Shown here in pieces: positions 1 through 7,542 of a DNA stretch of 64,000 nucleotides. The notes beneath the pieces are model-generated. The model did not search any database, was not told where the DNA came from, and worked only from the letters and a program-made list of their open reading frames with translations. The stretch's first letter is position 1. Each line of letters begins with the position of its first letter. The translations under genes and the position numbers were made by a program. Origin of the DNA: Streptomyces adelaidensis (GTDB lineage: Bacteria; Actinomycetota; Actinomycetes; Streptomycetales; Streptomycetaceae). The stretch spans positions 20,734 to 84,733 of the forward strand of contig NZ_JAEMUX010000031.1 of the NCBI RefSeq assembly GCF_016598475.1, read 5' to 3'.

Positions 1-190
1 CGGCACCGACGTTCTCGACGAGCCGGTAGCCCCAGGACTGGTTGTGCACGAGGTGGACGACAGTCGTCAGACAGACGGCGGCGACCGTCATGGGCACCGC
101 CCGCAGGCGCCGGTGGACGACGGCCGGGCGCACGGCCCCGTACAGGAGCCCCCATTCGACGCGGGCCCAGCGGACGACGGCCCCCTTCAT
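1..190 (-). CDS. 5' end of a membrane protein gene, cut by the window edge
   Basis: This is the N-terminal part (63 codons) of a gene read leftwards out of the window. It starts at an ATG at 190 with GAGGG seven bases upstream. The peptide begins MKGAVVRWARVEWGLLYGAV, is rich in Arg and Val, and contains a hydrophobic stretch (VPMTVAAVCLTTVVHLVH) at about residues 35-52 that looks like a first membrane segment. Codon use is typically GC3-rich. I do not recognise the family, and the rest of the gene lies outside the window. Confidence 0.6.
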   Translation of the reverse strand, partial: MKGAVVRWARVEWGLLYGAVRPAVVHRRLRAVPMTVAAVCLTTVVHLVHNQSWGYRLVENVGA

Positions 191-385
191 GTACACGCCC
201 TCATCCGTGATCCCCACAGCCGCAGCACCGACCCCGCGTCGAGGTGCCCACCACATTCGAAGACCGACCGGAACACGGCGAAGTTGAGCGAGACCTGCGT
301 GATCCCGATCTCGCTATGGGGCCGCGTCCCGTAGGCGGTGCGTGGGCGGGCCCTCAAGGCGGAAGCCTGGGGGCACCCCCTGCTT

Positions 386-420
386 TTAAGGGGCGCGGGG
401 AACTGCGCGACCAGCCCCCA
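386..420. repeat. Streptomyces intergenic repeat, single copy
   Basis: The sequence reads as ctttt, then aaggggcgcggggaactgcg, then a cgaccagccccca tail. The same core recurs in at least nine other spacers of this window, in both orientations and sometimes as inverted pairs. It sits in the 191-463 spacer between the partial gene and the cobT stop codon. Read from the minus strand, it could form half of a terminator. Confidence 0.7.
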
Positions 421-463
421 CGCACCCGCAGCCGAAGAGCGCACCCCTCGGGCGCCGCGGAGC

Positions 464-1579
464 CTACGTCGCGTCGTACTCCTCGGCCGGCTTCCGCTCC
501 GGTTCAGCCTCCGGCTCCGGCTCCGCCGACTCCCGCTCCCGCTCGGGAATTTCCGCGGCCAGCGCCGCCGCGGCCTGCACCAGAGGCAGCGCCAGCAGCG
601 CCCCCACCCCCTCGCCGACCTTCACCCCGTGGTCGAGCAGCGGCTCGATGGCCATCCGGTCCAGCGCCTTGGCCTGGGCCGGCTCCCCGCTGCTCTGCCC
701 GGCGAGCCACCAGTCCGGCGCCCGGAACGCGACCCTCTGCGCGACCAGCGCACACGCCGCCGACACGACCCCGTCGAGGATCACCGGCATCTTCCGCACC
801 GCGCTCTGCAGCAGGAACCCGGTCATGGCCGCGAGATCCGCGCCGCCCACGGTCGCCAGCAGCTGCAACTGGTCCCCGAGCACCGGCCGGGCCCGCCGCA
901 GCGAGTCCCGTACGGCCGCGCACTTACGCATCCACGCCAGGTCGTCGATCGCCCGGCCGCCTCGCCCGGTGACGACGGACGCGTCGGTCCCGCACAGCCC
1001 GGCGACGAGGACCGCCGCCGCCGTGGTCCCGCCGACACTCACATCACCGAGGACGACGAGGTCGGTGCCGGAGTCCGCCTCCTCGTCCGCGAGGGCGACG
1101 CCCACCCGGAACGCGGCCTCCGCCTCCTGCGCCGTCAGCGCGTCCTCGACATCGATCCGCCCGGACCCACGCCGCACCCGGTGCCGTACGACCTCCGCGG
1201 GCAGCGCGTCCGGGTCGCAGTCGAGCGCCAGGTCCACCACGCGTACGGGTACGTCGAGCCGCCGGGCCAGCACCGACACCGGGCTGCTGCCGTCGAGGAC
1301 GGCCCGCACCAGCTCCTCCGCGGTGCCCGCCGGCCGCGCCGAGACGCCGAGTTCGGCGATCCCGTGGTCGCCCGCGAACAGCACCACCCGGGCCTGGCTG
1401 ATCGGCCGCACCGGCACGGCCGACTGCGCCGCCGCCAGCCACTCGCCCAGTTCGTCGAGGCGGCCCAGCGCCCCGGGCGGCACGATCTGCCTCTCCCGCC
1501 GCGCCTCGGCGTCGCGGCGCACCCCACCGTCGGGGCGCTCGATCAGATCGGTGAAGTCGTCGAGATTAAGCGAGCTCAT
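464..1579 (-). CDS. cobT: nicotinate-nucleotide--dimethylbenzimidazole phosphoribosyltransferase
   Basis: CobT activates 5,6-dimethylbenzimidazole to its alpha-ribotide phosphate for the lower ligand of cobalamin, in the cytosol. The 371-residue product begins MSSLNLDDFTDLIERPDGGV and carries family signatures: FAGDHGIAE near residue 75, LGDVSVGGTTAAA mid-protein, and the C-terminal GEGVGALLALP in which Glu323 corresponds to the catalytic glutamate. The last ~30 residues are a Glu/Pro-rich tail not needed by the family. The open frame extends further upstream, but ATG 1579 matches the usual length of about 350. It is close to the cobinamide kinase gene, separated by a divergent methyltransferase gene; no cobS is present here. 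Confidence 0.93.
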   Translation of the reverse strand: MSSLNLDDFTDLIERPDGGVRRDAEARRERQIVPPGALGRLDELGEWLAAAQSAVPVRPISQARVVLFAGDHGIAELGVSARPAGTAEELVRAVLDGSSPVSVLARRLDVPVRVVDLALDCDPDALPAEVVRHRVRRGSGRIDVEDALTAQEAEAAFRVGVALADEEADSGTDLVVLGDVSVGGTTAAAVLVAGLCGTDASVVTGRGGRAIDDLAWMRKCAAVRDSLRRARPVLGDQLQLLATVGGADLAAMTGFLLQSAVRKMPVILDGVVSAACALVAQRVAFRAPDWWLAGQSSGEPAQAKALDRMAIEPLLDHGVKVGEGVGALLALPLVQAAAALAAEIPERERESAEPEPEAEPERKPAEEYDAT

Positions 1580-1721
1580 TCGCCGAACAGTACCGGCAGC
1601 GATCGAACACGACCGCGCCACACCGAGACCCCGGGACGTACGAACGCCGCACCGCGCCACCGGCACGTCATTGCACCAGGGATCACGACCACGTACGTAC
1701 CTTTTAGGGGCGAATGTCCAT

Positions 1722-1810
1722 GCACGCTTGTCGTCCCCGTCGTCCCCGTCGTCCCCGCCTCCCCTCCCCTCGCCTCCCCTCCCCATCCCTCCCCTTCCCG
1801 TTCTTCTCAG
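1722..1810 (+). repeat. polypyrimidine tract with short tandem repeats
   Basis: Just upstream of the methyltransferase start lies a strand-biased run. It begins with three copies of cgtccccgt and continues with imperfect ctcccctcc repeats up to ttcttctcag. The tract is almost entirely C and T on the plus strand and falls in the divergent cobT/methyltransferase spacer. Confidence 0.75.
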
Positions 1811-1821
1811 GAGTCGCCGCC

Positions 1822-2721
1822 ATGTCCCCCACTCCGCGGCCGGACCCCGGCCCGCTCGCCCCGGGTGCCGACCCCTTCCACGAACCGCGCCGGGACGACT
1901 GCCCGTGGTGCGGCTCGCGGCAGTTGCGTACGCGGGTGCGTGCGCCGGAGGGGAAGCGGCGCACGCCGGGCACGTTCGTGTTCGACGAGTGCCGGGACTG
2001 CTCACACGCCTTCCAGAACCCCCGGCCCACGCCGGACGGGCTGCTGCTCCGCCATCACCAGCACCCCACCCAGGCCCACATCCGCTCGAACCTCGCCGGC
2101 CGGCTGCGCCGCAGGCACCACCGCGTCGCCGCCCGCGCGATGCTGCCGTACCCCGAGCCGGAGAGCTGGCTCGACGTCGGCACCGGCCACGGGTACTTCC
2201 CGGAGGCCGCGCGCGAGGTGCACCCGTACACCTCCTTCGACGGCCTCGACCCGACCCCGCGCGTCGAACGGGCGCTGGCGGCCGGGCGGATCGAGGAGGC
2301 GCACGAGGGCCTGCTCACCGACCCGGCGATCGTCGCCCGGCTGCGCGCCCGCTACGACGTGGTCAGCATGTTCCACCACCTGGAACACACCGCCGACCCC
2401 CGCGAGGAACTCCGCGCCGCCCGCGCCGCGCTGCGCCCCGGCGGCCACCTCCTCGTCGAAGTCCCGGACCCCGCCCGTCCGTTCGGCACCCTTCCCGTCG
2501 GCGGGAGGTGGCCCTGGAAGCAGTCCGAACGCCCCCGCCCCCTCCACCTCATGCCCCTGCGCAACCTGCTCGCCGAACTGGAGTCACTGGGCTACGAGGT
2601 GCTCACCACCCGCGCCTGCGCCCCCCTCCCGCCCCGCGCACACCGCATCATCGCGCGCCGCGCGACACAACCGTCCGCCCCCTCGGCCCCATCGGTCCCC
2701 TCAGGTCCCTCAGGTCCGTAG
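1822..2721 (+). CDS. class I SAM-dependent methyltransferase with N-terminal zinc ribbon
   Basis: Predicted cytosolic SAM-dependent methyltransferase of 299 residues; substrate unknown. Residues ~25-65 hold a putative zinc ribbon (CPWCGS, then CRDCSHAFQNPRP). The Rossmann fold starts at WLDVGTGHGYF (motif I), followed by FDGLDP, the motif IV region DVVSMFHHLEHT and a post-motif segment LRPGGHLLVEVPDP. This order is typical of the Methyltransf_23 type. ATG 1822 follows a caggag ribosome-binding site; an in-frame upstream ATG at 1714 would add a peptide encoded by the polypyrimidine tract and is less likely. It converges on the cobinamide kinase gene, with a 12-base overlap of 3' ends. Confidence 0.8.
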   Translation: MSPTPRPDPGPLAPGADPFHEPRRDDCPWCGSRQLRTRVRAPEGKRRTPGTFVFDECRDCSHAFQNPRPTPDGLLLRHHQHPTQAHIRSNLAGRLRRRHHRVAARAMLPYPEPESWLDVGTGHGYFPEAAREVHPYTSFDGLDPTPRVERALAAGRIEEAHEGLLTDPAIVARLRARYDVVSMFHHLEHTADPREELRAARAALRPGGHLLVEVPDPARPFGTLPVGGRWPWKQSERPRPLHLMPLRNLLAELESLGYEVLTTRACAPLPPRAHRIIARRATQPSAPSAPSVPSGPSGP

Positions 2722-3909
2722 GGGCAGCGACTGCCCCGCCACCACCAGCAGCACGTGCTCGCACTCCGCCGCGAACGCCGCGTTCAGCCGCCCGAGTTCG
2801 TCCCGGTAGCGGCGCCCGGAGGCGGTGGCCGGCACGATCCCGGAGCCCACCTCGTTGGAGACGGCGACCACCGTGCGGCGCGTGTGCCGTACGGCGTCCG
2901 TCAGCTCGGTGACACGCGCCCGGAGCGCGCGCTCCCCACCACCGGCCCACTCCGCGTCGTCCCAGGCACCCACCGAGTCCATCGCATCGGTCAGCCACAG
3001 CGACAGACAGTCGACGAGCAGCGGCGCCCCCTCGTCGTCCTTCAACAGCGGTACGAGGTCGCAGGTCTCGACCGTGCGCCAGGATCCGGGCCGCCGTTCC
3101 CGATGAAGCGCGACCCGCGCGGCCCACTCCCCGTCCCCGTTGCGCAGCCCGCCCGTCGCCACGTACAGCACGTCCGGGAACGCCTCCAGCCGCCGCTCCG
3201 CCTCCACCGACTTCCCCGATCGCGCCCCGCCGAGCACCAGAGTCCGACGCGGCACATCCGGTACGTCCTCGTAGACGCCCACCGTCAGCGTCGTCCCGTC
3301 CGGCACGGCGCGCGCCCCCGCCGCCGCGAGCCGGCGCAGCAACTCGCCGCCCGGCGGCACCTCGTGGCCGATGTGCACGGCGACGACATCGGTCGTCGGC
3401 CCCACGGCCCCCGCCGCCCGCAGCCGCGCCAGCGCGTCCGGCCGCCCCAGCACATCGCCGAGCACCATGTCGTACGGCTCCACCGACTGCTCCTCCACCC
3501 CGGCCGGCCCGCCCCCCGGCGGCAGATACAGCACCCGTTGCCCGTCGGGCCCGGTCACCGCGTACCCCGTCCCCGGCGCGTCCAGCGCCAGCGCCCGCAC
3601 CCGGTGCCCGGTCAGCAGCGCCAGCTCCCTTCCGTCCGGCACCCGCCCCGGCTGCGGCAGCCCCGCCGGCACCTCCACGGCGGGCCCGTCGTGCGGATGA
3701 GACAGCAGCACCTGCCGTACGCCGGTCAGTGAGCGCCCGGCGCGCGCGGCCGCGAGAGCGGCGCCCGGCGTGAGATCGAGCAACAGCGTGCCGTCCACAA
3801 GCAGCGCGGTCGCCCCGCGCGCGGCAGCGCCGAGCGCGGTCGCGCACACCGCGCACGGACAGTCGGGGCGGGGGAGTCCCGCCGGGGCACCAGTGCCGAG
3901 CAGAGTCAT
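2710..3909 (-). CDS. cobU: adenosylcobinamide kinase/guanylyltransferase with N-terminal MBL-like domain
   Basis: The C-terminal half (from about residue 215) is CobU: P-loop GGARSGKS, then LYVATGG, LVDCLSLWLTDAM and VSNEVGSGIVP. CobU phosphorylates adenosylcobinamide and transfers GMP to give AdoCbi-GDP in cobalamin assembly or salvage. The first ~205 residues resemble a PhnP-like metallo-beta-lactamase fold (LGTGAPAGLPRPDCPCAVC), but the metal motif is reduced to SHPHDGP rather than HxHxDH, so it may be structural. The start is chosen at ATG 3909; GTG 3945 would add 12 residues. The product is 399 residues, about twice a lone CobU. Confidence 0.88.
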   Translation of the reverse strand: MTLLGTGAPAGLPRPDCPCAVCATALGAAARGATALLVDGTLLLDLTPGAALAAARAGRSLTGVRQVLLSHPHDGPAVEVPAGLPQPGRVPDGRELALLTGHRVRALALDAPGTGYAVTGPDGQRVLYLPPGGGPAGVEEQSVEPYDMVLGDVLGRPDALARLRAAGAVGPTTDVVAVHIGHEVPPGGELLRRLAAAGARAVPDGTTLTVGVYEDVPDVPRRTLVLGGARSGKSVEAERRLEAFPDVLYVATGGLRNGDGEWAARVALHRERRPGSWRTVETCDLVPLLKDDEGAPLLVDCLSLWLTDAMDSVGAWDDAEWAGGGERALRARVTELTDAVRHTRRTVVAVSNEVGSGIVPATASGRRYRDELGRLNAAFAAECEHVLLVVAGQSLPLRT

Positions 3910-4038
3910 TTCCACGCCCCGATTTTCGCGTGTCTTCATGAACACCCGCAGGTCTTGCGCGTCCGACTAGGCTCGGGGGGAACCGGATCTTGCTCGGTGC
4001 CGTGCGTACGGTGCCCGGCGATACTTACGGAGGCTCAC

Positions 4039-4242
4039 ATGGCGGCATGGATGTGGCGGTTCGAGAAGGCCGACGGGGCGGAAGTCCAGCCCGCGGTCCA
4101 GCCCGAGGAGTTCACGACCCAGGGGGATGCCGAGTCGTGGATCGGCGAGTACTGGAAAGACCTCCTCGAAGGCGGCGCCGACCAGGTACGGCTCTTCGAG
4201 GACACGACGGAGATCTACGGGCCGATGAGCCTCCACGCGTAG
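4039..4242 (+). CDS. small conserved acidic protein
   Basis: A 67-residue acidic protein (MAAWMWRFEKADGAEV..., ending IYGPMSLHA) preceded by an excellent ribosome-binding site (acggaggctcac). It is rich in Glu, Asp and Trp, with no signal peptide or membrane segment. From memory, similar short proteins occur in many Streptomyces next to this locus; I do not know its function. It is transcribed away from cobU, and the shared spacer 3910-4038 must carry its promoter. Confidence 0.78.
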   Translation: MAAWMWRFEKADGAEVQPAVQPEEFTTQGDAESWIGEYWKDLLEGGADQVRLFEDTTEIYGPMSLHA

Positions 4243-4339
4243 CGCTCCGCGGGGCGGGGCCTGTGTACGGGGCTCCGCCCCGATCCCCGCGCTCTTGCTC
4301 GGGGGGTGCGGGTGCGTTGGCGGGTGCGGGTTCGGTGGG

Positions 4340-4430
4340 GGCTGATCGCGCAGTTCCCCGCGCCCCTGAAACGCAGGGCGTGCCCCCGGGCCCTTGTTTT
4401 TCAGGGGCGCGGGGAACTGCGCGATCAGCC
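4340..4430. terminator. bidirectional hairpin made of two inverted intergenic repeats
   Basis: A perfect 32-bp inverted repeat, with arms at 4340-4371 and 4399-4430 and a 27-base loop. Each arm is a copy of the window-wide repeat (core gatcgcgcagttccccgcgc). It lies between the convergent 4039-4242 gene and the methyltransferase ending at 4480, so it probably terminates transcription from both sides. Confidence 0.8.
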
Positions 4431-4479
4431 ATGAACCACCCGCACATTCGTACCCACCGCAGACAGAACGGCGCGCCTC

Positions 4480-5277
4480 TCAGCCCCGCACACCGCACAG
4501 ATGCAGCAGAGCCGCCACCTGCCGATAGGGATCCGTCCGCCCGGCCCGCTCCTCCGCGCAGAGCAACCCCTCCAGGTCACCCTGACCGTCGGGGACCCCC
4601 GCGTCGTCGGCCGCCAGATCCGTGAACACCCGCACCCCGTACCAGGCGTGCAAGGGCGCCCCGATGCCCGCGAGCGTGTCGGTCAACGCGCCCAGCCGGT
4701 CCGCCCGGACATCGAGGCCGAGCCGATTCCGGTACGCGGTGGTGTCGAAGGCGACCAGCGCCCCCGCCCAGTCCCCGGCCAGCCCCGGCCGCATCGCGAG
4801 CGCGTCCGCGTTCCGCACGAGCAGCGAGAGCAGCCCGCCGGGCGCCAGCATCCGGGCCAGCCCGGCCAGCAGCGCGTCGGGCTCCTCGACGTGCATCAGG
4901 ACACCGTGGCAGAGGACCACGTCGAAGCTGCCCGGCAGGAAGTGGACGCCCGTGTCGCGGCCGTCGCCCTCGACGATCCGCACCCGTCCCCGGATGCCCT
5001 CGGGCTCGGCGGCGACCGCCTCCCGCGCCACGGCGATCAGCTTCGCCTCGCGCTCGATGCCGGTCACCGCGTGCCCGGCCCGGGCGAGCCGCAGTGCCTG
5101 CGTGCCCTGCCCCATGCCGACGTCGAGCACCCGGAGCCGCTGCCCGACCGGGAAGCGTCCGGCTATCTGCTCGTCCAGCTGGCGGGCGACCAGCTCCTGT
5201 CGTACGACCTCGCGCAGCGTGCCCAGCCGGTTCAGCCAGGCCTGAGCGGCACCTCCGGAGAAAGTGGTCGTGCTCAG
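4480..5277 (-). CDS. class I SAM-dependent methyltransferase, probable CTG start
   Basis: A 265-residue methyltransferase with motif I VLDVGMGQGTQALRLA, motif II GIEREAKLI, EGDGRD, and VLCHGVLMHVEEPD followed by MLAPGGLLSLLVRN. It resembles SmtA/CmoA-like enzymes; substrate unknown. The coding frame begins at LSTTTFSGGAAQAW. The only suitable start is a CTG at 5277 that overlaps the TGA of the upstream DUF3043 gene (CTGA) and has GGAGAG seven to eight bases before it, suggesting translational coupling. The next candidate starts would remove conserved sequence. Confidence 0.78.
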   Translation of the reverse strand: MSTTTFSGGAAQAWLNRLGTLREVVRQELVARQLDEQIAGRFPVGQRLRVLDVGMGQGTQALRLARAGHAVTGIEREAKLIAVAREAVAAEPEGIRGRVRIVEGDGRDTGVHFLPGSFDVVLCHGVLMHVEEPDALLAGLARMLAPGGLLSLLVRNADALAMRPGLAGDWAGALVAFDTTAYRNRLGLDVRADRLGALTDTLAGIGAPLHAWYGVRVFTDLAADDAGVPDGQGDLEGLLCAEERAGRTDPYRQVAALLHLCGVRG

Positions 5278-5873
5278 GGCCGCTCTCCGCGCTTGACCTG
5301 CGGCTTCGGCAGCCGGAGGCGACGCATCTGGAGCGTGCGCATCAGGGCGTAGGCCACGACGCCCTTCTTGTTCGCGTCGGGGAAGCGCGCGTTCAGCTGC
5401 TTCTTCAGACGGATGCCGAGGCTGATCGAGTCGACCACGATCAGGATGATCACGAAGAGCCACAGCAGCAGCGCGATGTTCTGCAGCGAGGCCACCCGCA
5501 CCATGCTCAGTACGAGGATGATCACGGCCAGCGGCAGGAAGAACTCCGCGATGTGGAATCGCGAGTCCACGAAGTCGCGGGCGAACTTACGCACCGGGCC
5601 CTTGTCCCTCGCGGGCAGATAGCGCTCGTCACCGGTGGCCAGCGCCTGGCGCTGCTTCTCCATCACGGTGCGACGCTCTTCGCGGGAGCGTTTGGCGGCC
5701 TCCTTGCGCGTCGTGGGCGTATTGGCCACGCTACGGCGCTGGGACTGGGCCTCACTCCGCTTGGGAGTGGGCCGCCCCTTGCGGGCCTGCGGGTCACGGG
5801 TCGACTTGGAGTCGGTCACCGGCGCCTGATCGGCGGCCGATGCCTTCTCGTTCTTGGCGCGGCTACGAAACAC
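5274..5873 (-). CDS. DUF3043 membrane protein
   Basis: A 199-residue protein starting at GTG 5873 (MFRSRAKNEKASAADQ). It has a basic, charged N-terminal half (many Lys/Arg, with PTPKRSEAQSQRR) and two hydrophobic segments near residues 118-137 and 140-160 (FFLPLAVIILVLSMVRVAS; IALLLWLFVIILIVVDSISL), followed by a basic tail. This is the DUF3043 pattern widespread in actinobacteria; function unknown. It forms a probable two-gene operon with the downstream methyltransferase and diverges from pspA. The extra N-terminal frame upstream of GTG 5873 lacks the family pattern. Confidence 0.8.
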   Translation of the reverse strand: MFRSRAKNEKASAADQAPVTDSKSTRDPQARKGRPTPKRSEAQSQRRSVANTPTTRKEAAKRSREERRTVMEKQRQALATGDERYLPARDKGPVRKFARDFVDSRFHIAEFFLPLAVIILVLSMVRVASLQNIALLLWLFVIILIVVDSISLGIRLKKQLNARFPDANKKGVVAYALMRTLQMRRLRLPKPQVKRGERP

Positions 5874-6249
5874 AAAACCCAAGGGTACGGGGTGCCGGGG
5901 CATGGACCCCAGCCGAGTGGGGAACGATCCGGCAACACCCGACGTCTGTGCTGGAGACAGAGCGGGGACGGAAGTGGCCTGAACACTCGGGAACACTTTG
6001 AGAAGTCGGAGAAGAAGGGGGACGGCGGTGACGGTTCGCCCGTAGTGGGGCTGAGGTATTCCGGGGATCGGCCCGTACGTAACCCCGGGAGCCATCTACT
6101 CCCTGCGCCGGAGCGATGCCGTACACAGTCGTCCTTGGGGATGAGCGCATCGGTCCCCGAACAGTGCGGTAATAGATGCAGGGCCCGTACTGTGGGTTCT
6201 GTCGCAGACCTGTGAGCTGGAGTCCGTCAGAAGGGGGCGCGCGAAGCCC
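5874..6249. promoter_or_regulatory. divergent promoter region between the DUF3043 gene and pspA
   Basis: A 376-bp non-coding divergent spacer. A possible ECF-type promoter on the plus strand is GGAAC (5921-5925), 17 bases, then CGTCT (5943-5947), similar to SigE sites. Closer to pspA, a TAATAG at about 6171 could be a -10 hexamer. Neither is certain. No open frame here looks like a gene. Confidence 0.35.
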
Positions 6250-7053
6250 ATGAGCGGTGTCATGAAGCGTATGGGGATGATCTTCCGCGCGAAGGCGAAC
6301 AAGGCCCTTGACCGGGCCGAGGACCCGCGCGAGACCCTCGATTACTCGTACCAGAAGCAGCTGGAGCTGCTCCAGAAGGTGCGCCGTGGTGTGGCCGACG
6401 TGGCCACGTCCCGTAAGCGCCTGGAGCTCCAGCTCAACCAGCTCCAGTCGCAGTCCTCGAAGCTGGAGGACCAGGGCCGCAAGGCGCTCGCGCTCGGCCG
6501 CGAGGACCTGGCCCGCGAGGCCCTCTCGCGCCGGGCCGCCCTCCAGCAGCAGGTGACGGACCTGGAGACGCAGCACTCCACCCTCCAGGGCGAGGAGGAG
6601 AAGCTCACCCTCGCCTCCCAGCGCCTTCAGGCCAAGGTCGACGCCTTCCGCACGAAGAAGGAGACGATCAAGGCGACGTACACCGCCGCCCAGGCCCAGA
6701 CCCGGATCGGCGAGGCCTTCTCCGGCATCTCCGAGGAGATGGGCGACGTCGGCCTCGCGATCCAGCGCGCCGAGGACAAGACCGCGCAGCTCCAGGCCCG
6801 CGCCGGCGCCATCGACGAGCTCCTCGCCTCCGGCGCTCTCGACGACTCCTCCGGCCTGCACAAGGACGACATCCAGACCGAGCTGGACCGCCTCTCCGGC
6901 GGTACGGACGTCGAGCTGGAGCTCCAGCGCATGAAGGCCGAGCTGGCGGGAGGTCCGTCCGCGCAGAAGCAGGCCATCGAGGGCGGCGCCGGCCAGTCGG
7001 CCCCCCAGCAGCAGTCCCAGCAGCAGGACACCCCCCGCTTCGACAAGCAGTAG
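6250..7053 (+). CDS. pspA: phage shock protein A (PspA/IM30 family)
   Basis: A 267-residue PspA homologue starting MSGVMKRMGMIFRAKANKAL, with an amphipathic N-terminal helix and almost continuous heptad-like helix to about residue 220. It has conserved features such as AEDPRETLDYSYQKQLELLQ and EAFSGISEEM. PspA proteins bind and stabilise stressed cytoplasmic membrane, an ESCRT-III-like scaffold. The C-terminal ~30 residues are Gln-rich low complexity (QQQSQQQ). It is followed 20 bases later by a PspAA-domain gene and then a two-component system, the common streptomycete arrangement. Two alternative downstream Met starts (codons 5 and 8) cannot be excluded. Confidence 0.95.
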   Translation: MSGVMKRMGMIFRAKANKALDRAEDPRETLDYSYQKQLELLQKVRRGVADVATSRKRLELQLNQLQSQSSKLEDQGRKALALGREDLAREALSRRAALQQQVTDLETQHSTLQGEEEKLTLASQRLQAKVDAFRTKKETIKATYTAAQAQTRIGEAFSGISEEMGDVGLAIQRAEDKTAQLQARAGAIDELLASGALDDSSGLHKDDIQTELDRLSGGTDVELELQRMKAELAGGPSAQKQAIEGGAGQSAPQQQSQQQDTPRFDKQ

Positions 7054-7073
7054 CCACGCCTGAGGAGGGCGAC

Positions 7074-7352
7074 ATGATCGTACGGATCATGGGGGAGGGG
7101 CAGGTGGAGCTGGCCGACAGCCACTTCACCGAGTTGAACAAGCTGGACGACGTACTCCTGGCGGAGATGGAGGTCGGCGACGGCCCGGGCTTCCGCCACA
7201 CCCTCCACGCCCTCCTGGACAAGGTCCGGGAACTGGGCACGCCCCTCCCGGACGACTCCCTGCAACCCTCCGAACTGATCCTCCCGGCGCCGGACGCGAC
7301 GCTGGAGGAGGTCAGGGAAATGCTGAACGACGACGGCCTGATCCCGGGCTGA
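7074..7352 (+). CDS. PspA-associated protein (PspAA domain)
   Basis: A 92-residue acidic protein (MIVRIMGEGQVELADSHFTE...) matching the PspAA family encoded next to actinobacterial pspA. It contains LNKLDDVLLAEMEVGD, the usual small two-part fold, and a C-terminal helix. The ATG follows a gaggagggcgac ribosome-binding site and lies 20 bases after pspA, so the two are almost certainly co-transcribed. It probably modulates or partners PspA; the exact role is not visible in the sequence. Confidence 0.88.
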   Translation: MIVRIMGEGQVELADSHFTELNKLDDVLLAEMEVGDGPGFRHTLHALLDKVRELGTPLPDDSLQPSELILPAPDATLEEVREMLNDDGLIPG

Positions 7353-7397
7353 AGGCCGGCGCAGGCCGGTGCGGGCATCGGCCCGAAGTGCCCTGCA

Positions 7398-7446
7398 GGG
7401 CGCGGGGCTGTATCCATGTGCGGCTGAGCCGCGTGGGCGCGACCAG
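7398..7446. repeat. second intergenic repeat family, copy 1
   Basis: Contains gcgcggggctgtatccatgt followed by gcggctgagccgc (a small hairpin) and gtgggcgcgaccagcca. A near-identical arrangement lies at 51843-51885 after glkA. It sits in the spacer between the PspAA gene and the sensor kinase and may act as a terminator or RNA-stability element. Confidence 0.6.
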
Positions 7447-7542
7447 CCACGGACGACCCGCGGCCGAACGAATACCGACCCTCGCCCCCGGTACCGCTAC
7501 CACCGTTCCCCCACCTGCGAGAACCCCGTACGGTTGGCAACC

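Noticed and set aside
338..2809. 823-residue plus-strand open frame over cobT and the first methyltransferase
   Set aside because: Antisense to cobT and out of frame with the methyltransferase; no recognisable domain.
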